A DNA stretch of 64,000 bases from Arthrobacter sp. 31Y (GCF_000526335.1 NZ_JAFW01000001.1:186001-250000), one strand, 5' to 3'. Positions 41,021-50,115 are shown, counted from the stretch's first letter. The notes: generated from the letters alone by a model not told the origin. Numbers and translations: made by a program.

Positions 41021-44000
41021 TCAGCTGCCCAAACCGGTGATGGCAAGGTTCCTGGAGATGCCGTGAAGAGGGCCTCGGTGAGTGAATTCATCAGGAAGGA
41101 CAACTCCTGCCGGGAGGAGTTCTCCATAGGGCAGCGTTTCCGGCTGGCTGAGGTCCCATGCTTTGTTGGCACTGAGGCTGATTCCCTTGGGGCCTGTCCT
41201 CCTGGTGGTTCCGCGGATCAGCAGCATCCGGGTACCAAACAGCAAGGGTCCGGATTCTTCCTGGGCCTCATGGAAAAACACAGAGTCCACGCAGCCGGTG
41301 CCGTCGTCAATGCTGATGAAGACCACACGTCTTCCCCCTCGCATGGGCGGGGTTTGGGTCGCGATCCGAACTCCAGCCACCAGAACCTCGGTCCCGTTGC
41401 GTAAGCCCAGGAGTTTGTCAGCCGTGGTGACCCCCAGTTTGTCCAGTAGTGGCCGGTGGCTTTCCATGAGGTGCTGGCTGACATCAACGGCCATGAGGTC
41501 AAGCTCGGCCCTGACGTTCTCCACCATGGATGGCTCGGGAAGTTCCGGAGCCAGATTCTTTAGCTCCACGTCGCCCAGGGCGAACGCCAATTGTCCTTCG
41601 ATGACATCCGTTGGCTTCCTGGTGGGGCTGCTTTGGAGCGCCTGCAGGTGTTGCACGAGGTCTGCCCGGTTCGCTTTCCCCCCGGAATCTTTGTGCAGGG
41701 AATCAAAAGCGCCCAGTTGAGCAAGCCTTTTGATGTTCGGTTTACTGACCCTCGCCCGTGCCCGGAGGTCAGCCAAGGAATCGAAGGGCTGCCCTGCCAC
41801 GATTCTCTTGAGCTCTGCTCCCGAAAGCCCATAGATCCCAGTGAGGCTCAGCCGGATGCCAAGCTTGCCTCGATCGGGCCCGTCCTGGATCTTTTCCACC
41901 CGGTATTCGGCATGGCTCCGGTTGATGTCCAGGGGCAGGATGGGGATTCCGAGCCGACGGGCTTCAGCCACCAACAACCGTTTGGGATACATTCCGGGAT
42001 CGTGTTCCCAGAGCCCGGCAAGAAAGGCTTCGGGATGGTGGGTTTTCAGCCAGGCCGATTGATAGGTGGGCACCGCAAAGGCGGCCCCGTGGGCTTTGCA
42101 AAACCCAAAGCTGCCAAATGCTTTCAAGGTGCCCCAGACCTTGTCCACAACCTCTGGAGAGTATTTCCTGATCGCGTCGCGGCGGAATTGCCTCTCCACT
42201 TCAGGCTCGTGCACTTCATCACCCAAGGCACGCCGGAACTCATCAGCCCTATCCAACCCACAGCCGGTCATGACGTCAAAGGTCTTCAGGATCTGCTCAT
42301 GGAAGACCGTGACTCCATGAGTCTCCTGCAGCACAGGCTTCAAGTCCGGATGGGGGTAGACCTCCGGCGCGAACCCATGCCTGTGTTCCAGGAAAGGACG
42401 GACCATGTCCGACTTCATGGGCCCTGGACGGAACAGCGAGATGTCGATGATGAGGTCATTGAATTCCCTGGGTGCCATCTTTCCAATGAGCTCCCGTTGA
42501 CCGGGTGATTCGATCTGGAAACAGCCAAGCGTGTGGGTGCTGCGGATCAACTCATAGGTGGGCTCGTCGTCGAACGGTACGGCGTTGAGATCGATCCTTC
42601 CGTCGGCGGCAATGAAGTCCGGTCCGGAACCACCTGGCTCAACAGGATGCCTACCAGCCTCCACAACTTCTGCCTTCGAGGGATGCAAGCGGATGACCTC
42701 ACGCACGGCAAAGGCCATGGCGCTTTGCATCCGCACTCCCAGGACGTCGAGTTTGAGCATTCCCATGGGATCCATGTCATGTTTATCGAATTGGCTCATG
42801 GGCAGACCCAATCCGCTGGGCTGGACGGGACTTCGATCCAGGAGTGTGGCATCTCCCAAAATCACGCCGCAAGGATGCATGGAGATATGCCGGGGCAGGC
42901 GATCCAGCCTTTCGGTGAGGTCCACCAACATGTCCAACTGCTGGTTCTCCTCCAAGGCGCCCTGCTCCACCCGCCCGGCAAAATTCCGGAGCTCAGGCTT
43001 TTCCACCAGCGCTTCCCGGAACTTGCGGGCAGAGAATCTCCATAGTTGCTTGGCAATCTCACCGACTTCCTCGTCCGGCATGCCCAGGGCCATACCTGCG
43101 TCACGGACTGCGCCTCGTGCCCGGTAACCGTTTTGCATGCTCATGAGGGTGACTCGCTCGGCGCCGAATCGATCAAAAATCCGGCGGTAGACGTTGTGCC
43201 TTTCCGCACTTTCGACGTCGATGTCAATGTCAGGAAGGGTTGACCGGCGTCCCGAAAGGAACCGTTCAAAGATGAGGTCGTGGCGGATCGGATCAACCTG
43301 GCTGATGTCGATCAGGTAGTTGACCAGGCTGGAAGCGCCGGACCCCCTGGCAGCAACCCTGACACCCATATCGAGGATCATCCGAGATACCTCTGCCACC
43401 GTGAGGAAATAGGAAGCAAAACCCAGCCTGGCAATGATCCCTAACTCATGCACCAACCGCGAGCGCACCCGTTTCTCCATTTCCCCGTTGATACCAGGGA
43501 ATCGTTTGGTGATTCCGGCTTCGCAGCGTTGGGTGAGTTCCACCATGGGGTCGCGGTCGATGCCGATGATGGAGGCTTCGGGGACCACTGGTTTCTTCCA
43601 TCCCATGTCCAGGATGGGATCGATGCGGCATTTGTCGGCGAGCGCCTCTGTGTTGGCGAGTAGTTTGTTGAGGTCGGCTTTCCCTTGGCCTGCCGCGTTC
43701 ATGATTTCTTTGCCGAGTTGGAGCATGTGGTGGGCGTTCTTCAGCCAGCCTTGCCCTGTCGGTTGCAGCAGGGGTGCGGCTGAGAGTTCGGGAAGGGATT
43801 TGAGGGTGCGGGCGGAGTCGAGGACGTCGGCGGTTGCTGCTCCGTCTTGGGCGCAGTAGCGGACGGCGTTGCTGAGGATGGCGGGGATGTTGTGTTCCAG
43901 TGCGAGCTTGAGCATTCGTACGGCATGTGAGGTGCTCAGTGGTTCTCCGGGTGCGCTGAGGTGGGAAACAGTTTCGGCCACGATGGTTCCCGGTGGCATG

Positions 44001-44521
44001 GCGTCGATCCATTGCTTGAAAAGGGTTCTGGGCCTGAGGTATTTGCGGCCACCCATGGCTTGGCCAACATCGGAGTCGGGTCCGATCAGAACGGTGAGGA
44101 CTGGTTTGAGGGTTGTGGGGTCAAGGGTTCTTGATGCAAGTTCTCCTCTGGTTACTGCCACGGGGACTACTCCCCCGGCTTTTCCTGAGGTTCTTGCGTG
44201 GGCGTCGGAGACGAGGCGGCAGAGTGCCTTGTAGCCGGCGCCGTTGTTGTTGCCGTGGGCGAGGACGACGACGCGGCCCGCGACTTGGGTGCGGTGGTCG
44301 CCGTCGTCGTCGAAGATTGCCAGGTCTACACCCACGATGGGGTCGATGTTTGCTTCCATGCAGGCTTTGAGGTGTTTGATGGTGCCGTACAGGCCGTCAC
44401 GGTCTGTACAGGCGAGCGCCGTGGCGCCGTCTGCTGCGGCGGCTTGGGCGAGTTCGTCGGGCCAGGAGACCCCGTAGTGTGCGCTGAAGGCGGTGGAGAC
44501 GTGCAGATGGGTGAAGCTCAA
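41021..44521 (-). CDS. dnaE2: Error-prone DNA polymerase III alpha subunit DnaE2/ImuC
   Basis: C-family polymerase for damage tolerance and induced mutagenesis. N-terminal PHP domain (FTHLHVSTAFSAHYGVSWP, LACTDRDGLYG). Palm residues include D431 and D433 in the PDIDIDVESAERHN motif, and the third acid in MLKLDVLGVRMQSAM. Finger and helix-hairpin-helix regions and a C-terminal OB fold are present; 1166 residues. It follows the DUF6504 gene by four bases, behind a strong LexA box. The usual imuA'/imuB genes are not adjacent. Sense-strand codon use in the first ~1 kb is C/A-ending and G-poor, unlike the rest. Confidence 0.93.
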   Translation of the reverse strand: MSFTHLHVSTAFSAHYGVSWPDELAQAAAADGATALACTDRDGLYGTIKHLKACMEANIDPIVGVDLAIFDDDGDHRTQVAGRVVVLAHGNNNGAGYKALCRLVSDAHARTSGKAGGVVPVAVTRGELASRTLDPTTLKPVLTVLIGPDSDVGQAMGGRKYLRPRTLFKQWIDAMPPGTIVAETVSHLSAPGEPLSTSHAVRMLKLALEHNIPAILSNAVRYCAQDGAATADVLDSARTLKSLPELSAAPLLQPTGQGWLKNAHHMLQLGKEIMNAAGQGKADLNKLLANTEALADKCRIDPILDMGWKKPVVPEASIIGIDRDPMVELTQRCEAGITKRFPGINGEMEKRVRSRLVHELGIIARLGFASYFLTVAEVSRMILDMGVRVAARGSGASSLVNYLIDISQVDPIRHDLIFERFLSGRRSTLPDIDIDVESAERHNVYRRIFDRFGAERVTLMSMQNGYRARGAVRDAGMALGMPDEEVGEIAKQLWRFSARKFREALVEKPELRNFAGRVEQGALEENQQLDMLVDLTERLDRLPRHISMHPCGVILGDATLLDRSPVQPSGLGLPMSQFDKHDMDPMGMLKLDVLGVRMQSAMAFAVREVIRLHPSKAEVVEAGRHPVEPGGSGPDFIAADGRIDLNAVPFDDEPTYELIRSTHTLGCFQIESPGQRELIGKMAPREFNDLIIDISLFRPGPMKSDMVRPFLEHRHGFAPEVYPHPDLKPVLQETHGVTVFHEQILKTFDVMTGCGLDRADEFRRALGDEVHEPEVERQFRRDAIRKYSPEVVDKVWGTLKAFGSFGFCKAHGAAFAVPTYQSAWLKTHHPEAFLAGLWEHDPGMYPKRLLVAEARRLGIPILPLDINRSHAEYRVEKIQDGPDRGKLGIRLSLTGIYGLSGAELKRIVAGQPFDSLADLRARARVSKPNIKRLAQLGAFDSLHKDSGGKANRADLVQHLQALQSSPTRKPTDVIEGQLAFALGDVELKNLAPELPEPSMVENVRAELDLMAVDVSQHLMESHRPLLDKLGVTTADKLLGLRNGTEVLVAGVRIATQTPPMRGGRRVVFISIDDGTGCVDSVFFHEAQEESGPLLFGTRMLLIRGTTRRTGPKGISLSANKAWDLSQPETLPYGELLPAGVVLPDEFTHRGPLHGISRNLAITGLGS

Positions 44522-44525
44522 GGGT

Positions 44526-44870
44526 TCACGCTGCTTCGTCGGGTTCTACTGCACGTGCTGGTGCGGCGTCGTGGATGCGCAGGAGTCTCCACCGTCCGCT
44601 GCCCAGGTGCCGGACGAGATCGAGGGTGATGGAGTGGCTGGTTTCCGGCTCATCGGTGGAGGGAAGCAGTTGTACCCGCCAGATCTCGTGGTCAACCAGG
44701 CCGGCTCCGCTTCCCAGGGGTGCGCGGCTTTCTTCAAGCCACCATTGGCGTCGTTCGTACCAGCGCACCGGTTCGTTGGTGACTGTGTACTGCGTGCCTT
44801 TCCATTGGACTTCCTGCGGCTGGCCTGCGTCTGTGCAGCTCACATTTACTGATTCACTGAACAGCCCCAT
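44526..44870 (-). CDS. DUF6504-type protein of the ImuB/DnaE2 cassette
   Basis: A 114-residue soluble protein with Trp-rich segments (VQWKGTQYTVTNEPVRWYERRQWW and EIWRVQLL). Proteins of this kind (DUF6504) usually sit between imuB and dnaE2 in actinobacterial mutagenesis cassettes. Role unknown; an adaptor within the mutasome is a fair guess. ATG at 44870 has AGGTGA upstream, and the gene begins the transcript 33 bases after the LexA box, with dnaE2 four bases downstream. Confidence 0.75.
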   Translation of the reverse strand: MGLFSESVNVSCTDAGQPQEVQWKGTQYTVTNEPVRWYERRQWWLEESRAPLGSGAGLVDHEIWRVQLLPSTDEPETSHSITLDLVRHLGSGRWRLLRIHDAAPARAVEPDEAA

Positions 44871-44902
44871 ATCTTCACCTCTTCACGCCGGAGAAACCTT
44901 AT

Positions 44903-44918
44903 TCGAAAGTATGTTCGA
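44903..44918 (-). promoter_or_regulatory. LexA-binding SOS box for the DUF6504-dnaE2 operon
   Basis: On the minus strand the site reads TCGAACATACTTTCGA, matching TCGAAC-N4-GTTCGA at 11 of 12 positions; flanks extend the palindrome to ATTCGAA-N6-TTCGAAT. It is 33-48 bases upstream of the DUF6504 ATG, where a LexA operator would overlap the promoter. This predicts induction of the operon by DNA damage. Confidence 0.88.
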
Positions 44919-44988
44919 ATAATTCAGTTTACGCCGCGCTTTGAGCAAAACCTATCCATGGATCACTTCGTCGCCGGTCCACGGCCCC

Positions 44989-46038
44989 CTACGTGACACT
45001 CCGCGAGGCGGTCCGCTTGGAACGCTTGCCGATCTGTTTGACCAGAGCGTCGCGCCAAGGCTGTGCACCCTGGGCGAGGGCAACGCCACCCATGAGTGAA
45101 GAAGCCAGCCGGAGCAATTGAGTGCGCAAGACCCGCTCCCGGTTATAGGCGGCGAGCGCTTCCTTCAAGGGCTGCTCGTTCAGCAGCTTGCCCAGATTCA
45201 CAGCATCAATCAGCGCTTCGCAGGCACCACGGCCAAGGTTGGGGGTCATGGCGTGTGCGGCGTCCCCCAGCAACACCACATTGCCCTGCGCATAACGCCT
45301 GAGCGGAGGTGTCGTCCAGATCCGTTGGGCCAGCGAATTGCCCGGAGCAGCAGTGGAAAGAACACTCCGAACAGCGGGTGAGTACTTCGCATACCGAGTC
45401 CGTGTCAGCTCCAGTGCTTCTGCAACATCAACCCCGTCCGGGCCAAGGGCGGACCTGTAGGAGGCATACCAGTTAGTTCCGTCACCGGCAGGTGCCAAGC
45501 CAAAAATCTCACCCCGCCCCCAGTACTCGCCGACGTCTTCAGCGGACGGGGTTCCGGGAATGACTCCGCGGACAGCAAGGAATGGAGTAGGCCTGGCAGC
45601 ACTCCGCTCGCCCCAAAAGTCGCGTCGGACAATGCTTTTGACTCCATCCGCGCCCACGGTCAGCCAAGCATCGGACGGCAGGCGGTCCACACGTCCGGCC
45701 ACCCTGGACACTGTGTCCGGAACTGCGGAATCCAGCAGCCTCAGCAATTCTGGCCTGGACACTCCCACCAGACCCTCTCCTTCCATGGAGAGCATGGGAT
45801 CCCCGGAGGGGCTGCGGAGGGCGCCGGCCTTGATGATGGACCCACGGCTCCGAACGGCCCCAAGGATCCCCAGCTCAGCCAAGGCCCTTTGGGCGGCCGG
45901 CCACATGGCCAGAGTTGTCCCAACCGCCGGGAGCTCGGGCCGCTGCTCATACACGGTGACGTCAAACCTGCCCGGGTCCAGCCGCCCGGCAAGCGCCAGT
46001 CCGGCTATTCCTCCACCGATGATGTCCACTCTTTCCAT
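44989..46038 (-). CDS. FAD-dependent monooxygenase
   Basis: Flavoprotein of the PHBH-type aromatic hydroxylase family. FAD motif VDIIGGGIAGLALAGRL at the N-terminus, the DG motif in TVGADGVKSIVRR, and the second FAD motif GNVVLLGDAAHAMTPNLGRGACEALIDAVNL. About 349 residues from ATG 46038 (a GTG two codons upstream is also possible). Substrate unknown. It is divergent from a TetR regulator with a palindrome between the starts, suggesting induction by the TetR ligand. Confidence 0.9.
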   Translation of the reverse strand: MERVDIIGGGIAGLALAGRLDPGRFDVTVYEQRPELPAVGTTLAMWPAAQRALAELGILGAVRSRGSIIKAGALRSPSGDPMLSMEGEGLVGVSRPELLRLLDSAVPDTVSRVAGRVDRLPSDAWLTVGADGVKSIVRRDFWGERSAARPTPFLAVRGVIPGTPSAEDVGEYWGRGEIFGLAPAGDGTNWYASYRSALGPDGVDVAEALELTRTRYAKYSPAVRSVLSTAAPGNSLAQRIWTTPPLRRYAQGNVVLLGDAAHAMTPNLGRGACEALIDAVNLGKLLNEQPLKEALAAYNRERVLRTQLLRLASSLMGGVALAQGAQPWRDALVKQIGKRSKRTASRSVT

Positions 46039-46052
46039 GAGCACACTGTACT

Positions 46053-46066
46053 ACTACATTTGTAGT
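46053..46066. promoter_or_regulatory. Candidate TetR operator
   Basis: ACTACA-TT-TGTAGT is a perfect inverted repeat located 15 bases upstream of the monooxygenase start and 31 bases upstream of the TetR gene start. Position between divergent genes is what a self-controlling TetR repressor would need. Confidence 0.7.
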
Positions 46067-46096
46067 GGTGATAGGGGTTGAAGCTAGACTTTCGCC

Positions 46097-46633
46097 ATGC
46101 CTGACCGACGAACTCAACTTGCCGATGCCGCGCTCGCCGTCGTCTCCGCCAAGGGACTCAAGGGACTCACCCACCGGGCCGTCGACGCCCAGGCCGGCGT
46201 CGCCGTCGGAACTACCTCCAACTATTTCCGCAACCGTGCAGCGCTGACGAGCGCCGCCGTCGACCGCGTTGAAGAACGTGACCGCCTCCTGCTGCAGCAG
46301 GGACCATCGGAGATCCCGACGTCGGTAGCCACGTTGGCGGAGCAGATCGCCGGAGCGGTCATGGGACTCGCGCGGGAAAACGCCGAGCTCACCCGGGCCA
46401 GGTTCGTTTTCGCCCTCGACCAACCCGAAGTGGTCGCTGCCGGACACGAGCGCCTGGTAAATGCCTTGGCGCAACTGCTCGAGTCGATGGGAATAGCCGA
46501 AGCACGCAGCCGGGCAGAAGCAATCTCCGACTACAGCGACGGCCTTGCCCTACACCTCCTGACCGCGAGGAAGGGTCAGGACATTGACACAGCCGCAGTG
46601 GCACGGAGCATCCAGCGCCTCTTGGAGGGCTGA
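46097..46633 (+). CDS. TetR-family transcriptional regulator
   Basis: A 178-residue repressor. N-terminal helix-turn-helix at about residues 22-48 (GLTHRAVDAQAGVAVGTTSNYF), followed by a ligand-binding helical domain of normal size. Divergent from the flavin monooxygenase; it probably represses that gene and itself through the palindrome at 46053-46066. Inducer unknown. Confidence 0.9.
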   Translation: MPDRRTQLADAALAVVSAKGLKGLTHRAVDAQAGVAVGTTSNYFRNRAALTSAAVDRVEERDRLLLQQGPSEIPTSVATLAEQIAGAVMGLARENAELTRARFVFALDQPEVVAAGHERLVNALAQLLESMGIAEARSRAEAISDYSDGLALHLLTARKGQDIDTAAVARSIQRLLEG

Positions 46634-46679
46634 AAGTCAAGGGGTGGACGGCAGCCGGTCCACAGAGCAGGATTGTGGA

Positions 46680-47069
46680 ATGAGCACCAATGACGCACTC
46701 CTGAAGCAGGTCAACATCTCCGCCGAAGAAGACAACCTTGTGGCAAGGTTCGAAATCGACGGCAACATACCAGGCTCCGGCGCTTACGTCGTGGGCCTTG
46801 TTGCTGCCAGCGAGGACTATTCCTCGCAGCGCAGGCTCGGCATCGAATTCATGAACGGCGAGGCGATCTCGTTCTACTCCTTCAACCACTCCCTCAGCGC
46901 CGAGGAAAACTACGACATCAAGGGCGTGGAGCACTCGGGCAACGTCATCACGGGGAACTTCCCCATGTCAGCCATCCATGGGCTGAGCAAAGGCCACGTC
47001 ATGACGGGCTTCAGCGAAGCTGACGGCCGGGAGTTCCAATCCGGCGTACCGGTCACCGAAGCTCTCTAA
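46680..47069 (+). CDS. Hypothetical protein
   Basis: A 129-residue soluble protein of unknown function. The ATG at 46680 begins MSTNDALLKQVNISAEEDN; an upstream open stretch is unlikely to be coding. Sequence alternates strands with Gly and aromatic residues (GAYVVGLVAASEDY, GEAISFYSFNH, GNVITGNFP), suggesting a beta-sandwich, but I recognise no family. No signal peptide. It follows the TetR gene by 46 bases and ends four bases before the convergent SRAP gene. Confidence 0.65.
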   Translation: MSTNDALLKQVNISAEEDNLVARFEIDGNIPGSGAYVVGLVAASEDYSSQRRLGIEFMNGEAISFYSFNHSLSAEENYDIKGVEHSGNVITGNFPMSAIHGLSKGHVMTGFSEADGREFQSGVPVTEAL

Positions 47070-47072
47070 GTT

Positions 47073-47837
47073 CTAAAAGAGGCCTTCCACCGGTTCAATG
47101 AGTTCCGGTGAATTGTTGCGGACATTTCCCACCGCGGCACCCACCGGGTCCAGTGTCCACGCAGCTGCGGCATCGTGTGCCTTGGAGCGGACCAGCTCTA
47201 CCAACCCTTCAGCGTCCTTTTCCCGCGGATCCAGCCAGGCTTCCATCGTCTCTATGCTCATAGGCAAGGGAACACGGTCATGCAGGGCGGTCAGCTCATC
47301 AAAGACCGAAGCGCTGCGCCGGGACCTGGCCGACTCGGCCGTAGGGGTGTCCGCGGTCAGGATGGACATGGACAGCAACCAACGGGCAGGGTCATCATCA
47401 GACGCCGACTGGTCACGCCACCACTCGTATAAGCCTGCAAAGACCAAGCCTTGGCCGTCTCCCGGGTGCACGTAATACGGTTGCTTGTTCTGGCCCTCGC
47501 CCTTCTTCCATTCGTAATAACCATCAGCAGGAACCGCGCAGCGCCTGGCCACCGCGGCCTTCTTGAAGGACGGCTTCTCCAACAGCGTTTCGCTTCGAGC
47601 GTTGATGAGCCGGGCACCGCCCTTGGGATCCTTCGCCCACGAGGGCACCAGCCCCCACTTCGCCACGTGGAGCTGCCGTTTCACATCGTGGTCAATCAGC
47701 CTCTCCAACACGATGGGAACGGCATCAGTCGGAGCCACGTTCCACGATTTCTCCAGGGCAATTTCCTTCTCAAGTTCGGCGTCAAAATCGGCGAGCAGAT
47801 CCCCCACCGCACGGGCCATCACATAACGTCCACACAT
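47073..47837 (-). CDS. SOS-response-associated peptidase (SRAP/YedK/HMCES family)
   Basis: Protects abasic sites in single-stranded DNA by forming a covalent link through Cys2. The ATG at 47837 gives MCGRYVMA, so Cys2 is exposed after Met removal; longer frames would bury it. Further family pieces: NVAPTDAVPIV, KWGLVPSWAKDP, INARSETLLEKPSFK, AVPADGYYEWK with catalytic Glu, and the His in ALHDRVPLPM. 254 residues. Divergent from mycoredoxin. No LexA box is seen in its upstream region. Confidence 0.95.
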   Translation of the reverse strand: MCGRYVMARAVGDLLADFDAELEKEIALEKSWNVAPTDAVPIVLERLIDHDVKRQLHVAKWGLVPSWAKDPKGGARLINARSETLLEKPSFKKAAVARRCAVPADGYYEWKKGEGQNKQPYYVHPGDGQGLVFAGLYEWWRDQSASDDDPARWLLSMSILTADTPTAESARSRRSASVFDELTALHDRVPLPMSIETMEAWLDPREKDAEGLVELVRSKAHDAAAAWTLDPVGAAVGNVRNNSPELIEPVEGLF

Positions 47838-47989
47838 GGCAACAGTTTGCCCTTTCCTCGCAGAACGCACCAGCACGGGCATGTGACGTAACCCTGCTTC
47901 GCGGCTGAAAGGGAATTATTCGGACGCGGGTTACCGTTGATAACAACGAAACATCCAGTGCACAACGACCCACAACCGAGGAGAGCTCT

Positions 47990-48250
47990 GTGGACTTCAC
48001 TCCCGACTCCGGCACCATCACCATGTTCTCGACCACCTGGTGCGGTTATTGCAACCGCCTGAAGAAGCAGCTGGACGCCAAGGGCATCGGCTACACCGAG
48101 ATCAACATCGAAGAAGTAGATGGCACTGCCGAACTCGTCGAGCAGCTCAACGGAGGCAACCGCACCGTCCCCACCGTGCTCTTCCCTGACGGAACCGCGG
48201 CCACCAACCCGTCCGCTTCCGAGGTTGAGAAGCGCCTGGTCGCCGCGTAA
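47990..48250 (+). CDS. mrx1: Mycoredoxin (Mrx1-type glutaredoxin-like protein)
   Basis: Reduces mycothiol mixed disulphides. Redox motif CGYC (C18, C21) in TTWCGYCNRLKKQL, cis-Pro in RTVPTVLFPDG. 86 residues, GTG start. It lies directly upstream of mycothiol-dependent formaldehyde dehydrogenase, separated by a long terminator, so the two are grouped by function but probably transcribed apart. Confidence 0.9.
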   Translation: MDFTPDSGTITMFSTTWCGYCNRLKKQLDAKGIGYTEINIEEVDGTAELVEQLNGGNRTVPTVLFPDGTAATNPSASEVEKRLVAA

Positions 48251-48270
48251 ACTGCCGCGGTCATGCTGTT

Positions 48271-48346
48271 GGGCCCGCACGGAACAATCCCACTCTGTCT
48301 GCCACCTGTGATAGACAGAATGGGAATCCGTAGCGGGCCCTTTTTT
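48271..48346 (+). terminator. Very long terminator hairpin after mycoredoxin
   Basis: GGGCCCGC (48271-48278) pairs with GCGGGCCC (48333-48340), and the arms continue to pair through ACGGA/TCCGT, TCCCA/TGGGA and CTGTCT/AGACAG with small bulges, about 28 bases per arm. A run of six T (48341-48346) follows. A strong intrinsic terminator, unusually long. Confidence 0.9.
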
Positions 48347-48394
48347 GCCTTGAAGCAGGACCCGCTCCCCCGTTAGCCCGAAGGGAACATCTCC

Positions 48395-49480
48395 ATGGTC
48401 CACGCAGTCAAAGGTGTCGTCGTTCGCTCCAAAGGCGCACCCGCAACATTAGAAACCATCCTGGTTCCCGAACCCGGCCCCGGCGAGGCTTTGGTGGACA
48501 TCCTCACCAGCGGCGTCTGCCACACCGACCTCCACTACAAACTCGGCGGCATCAGCGACGATTTCCCCTTCCTCCTTGGCCACGAAGCCACCGGCGTAGT
48601 CAGCGCAGTCGGCCCCGATGTCACTGACGTAGCCCCGGGCGACCGCGTGGTCCTCAACTGGCGCGCAGTCTGCGGCAACTGCCGAGCATGTAACCGCGGC
48701 CAGGCCCAGTACTGCTTCAACACCCACAACGCCACCCAAAAGATGACACTTGAAGATGGCACGGAACTCTCACCAGCCCTCGGCATCGGCGCATTCATCG
48801 AAAAGACGCTGGTAGCCGCCGGGCAATGCACCAAGGTAGACCCCGACGCCGATGCCGCCGCGGTGGGACTGCTCGGCTGCGGCGTCATGGCAGGTCTGGG
48901 CGCAGCGCTCAACACCGGCAACGTCAAGCGAGGCGACTCCGTTGCCGTGATCGGCTGCGGCGGAGTGGGCGTGGCAGCAATCGCCGGCGCCGCGCTCGCA
49001 GGAGCCACCACCATCATCGCCGTGGACATCGACGCTAAAAAGCTTCAGCGTGCCAAGGAACTCGGTGCAACACACACGGTGGATTCATCCGCAAGCGACC
49101 CCATTGAAGAAATCAGGGCTCTGACAGGTGGCTTCGGCGCAGACGTGGTGATTGACGCCGTCGGACGTCCCGAAACCTATAAGCAGGCGTTCTACGCCCG
49201 CGACCTCGCAGGCACCGTTGTCCTGGTGGGTGTCCCCACGCCGGAGATGACCCTGGAACTGCCGCTGCTGGATGTTTTCGGCCGTGGTGGGTCACTCAAG
49301 TCATCCTGGTACGGCGATTGCCTGCCCTCCCGCGACTTCCCCATGCTGGTGGACCTGTACAAGCAGGGCAAGCTGGACCTGGACGCATTCGTCACCGAAC
49401 GCATCACCATCAACCAAGTCGAAGAAGCGTTCGACAAGATGCATGATGGCGCAGTCCTCCGATCGGTGGTTGAGCTGTGA
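48395..49480 (+). CDS. mscR: S-(hydroxymethyl)mycothiol dehydrogenase
   Basis: Zinc alcohol dehydrogenase that oxidises the formaldehyde-mycothiol adduct, also active as S-nitrosomycothiol reductase. Catalytic zinc ligands C42 in GVCHTDLH and H63-E64 in LGHEATGVV; structural zinc Cys93/96/99/107 in [18 protein letters not shown] motif [19 protein letters not shown]. 361 residues, normal. The GTGA overlap couples it to the following metallo-hydrolase gene, the same pair as Rv2259-Rv2260 in M. tuberculosis. Confidence 0.95.
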   Translation: MVHAVKGVVVRSKGAPATLETILVPEPGPGEALVDILTSGVCHTDLHYKLGGISDDFPFLLGHEATGVVSAVGPDVTDVAPGDRVVLNWRAVCGNCRACNRGQAQYCFNTHNATQKMTLEDGTELSPALGIGAFIEKTLVAAGQCTKVDPDADAAAVGLLGCGVMAGLGAALNTGNVKRGDSVAVIGCGGVGVAAIAGAALAGATTIIAVDIDAKKLQRAKELGATHTVDSSASDPIEEIRALTGGFGADVVIDAVGRPETYKQAFYARDLAGTVVLVGVPTPEMTLELPLLDVFGRGGSLKSSWYGDCLPSRDFPMLVDLYKQGKLDLDAFVTERITINQVEEAFDKMHDGAVLRSVVEL

Positions 49481-50115
49481 GCGCCCGCAACGTCACGATC
49501 GATCACGTTGTCACTTCCGGGACGTTCTCCCTCGACGGAGGAACCTGGGACGTGGACAACAACGTTTGGATCATCGGCGATGACTCTGAATGCATCGTCA
49601 TCGACCCCGCCCACAACCCCGACGCAATTCGCGAGGCCGTGGGTGGCCGAACAGTCAAAGCCATCCTCCTCACGCACGGCCACGATGACCACATCAGCTC
49701 TGCCGGCGCGTTTTGGGAGCTCGTCAAAGCTCCCATCCACTTGCACCAGGACGACTGGATGCTGTGGCGGGCAGTGTTCCCGGAGATTGATCCGGACGTG
49801 GCGATCGTGGACGGCGACGAGTTCGCCGTTGCCGGCGCAACGCTGAAAGCCATCCACACTCCTGGACACTCGCCCGGGTCCGTGTCATTCCACCTGGCCA
49901 GCGAAGAAACACTCTTCAGCGGAGACACGCTCTTCCAAGGCGGACCTGGCGCGACGGGACGCTCCTATAGCGACTTCCCCACCATCATCGAATCCATCCG
50001 GACCAAGCTCCTCCCCTTGCCTGAGGAAACCGTGGTCCGCACGGGGCACGGTGATTCCACCACCATCGGCGCTGAAAAGCCGCACCTGGATGAGTGGATC
50101 GCCCGCGGACACTGA
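49477..50115 (+). CDS. MBL-fold metallo-hydrolase partner of MscR
   Basis: Glyoxalase-II-like metallo-beta-lactamase fold protein. Metal motif H67-x-H69-x-D71-H72 in [11 protein letters not shown], further His in [10 protein letters not shown] and [11 protein letters not shown]. 212 residues. Coupled to mscR by a four-base overlap, so it probably hydrolyses a mycothiol thioester or adduct (for example formyl-mycothiol); the substrate is inferred from context. Confidence 0.9.
   Translation: MSARNVTIDHVVTSGTFSLDGGTWDVDNNVWIIGDDSECIVIDPAHNPDAIREAVGGRTVKAILLTHGHDDHISSAGAFWELVKAPIHLHQDDWMLWRAVFPEIDPDVAIVDGDEFAVAGATLKAIHTPGHSPGSVSFHLASEETLFSGDTLFQGGPGATGRSYSDFPTIIESIRTKLLPLPEETVVRTGHGDSTTIGAEKPHLDEWIARGH

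Noticed and set aside
47838..47989. A LexA box for the SRAP gene
   Set aside because: No TCGAAC/GTTCGA-like palindrome is present in the divergent region with mycoredoxin.
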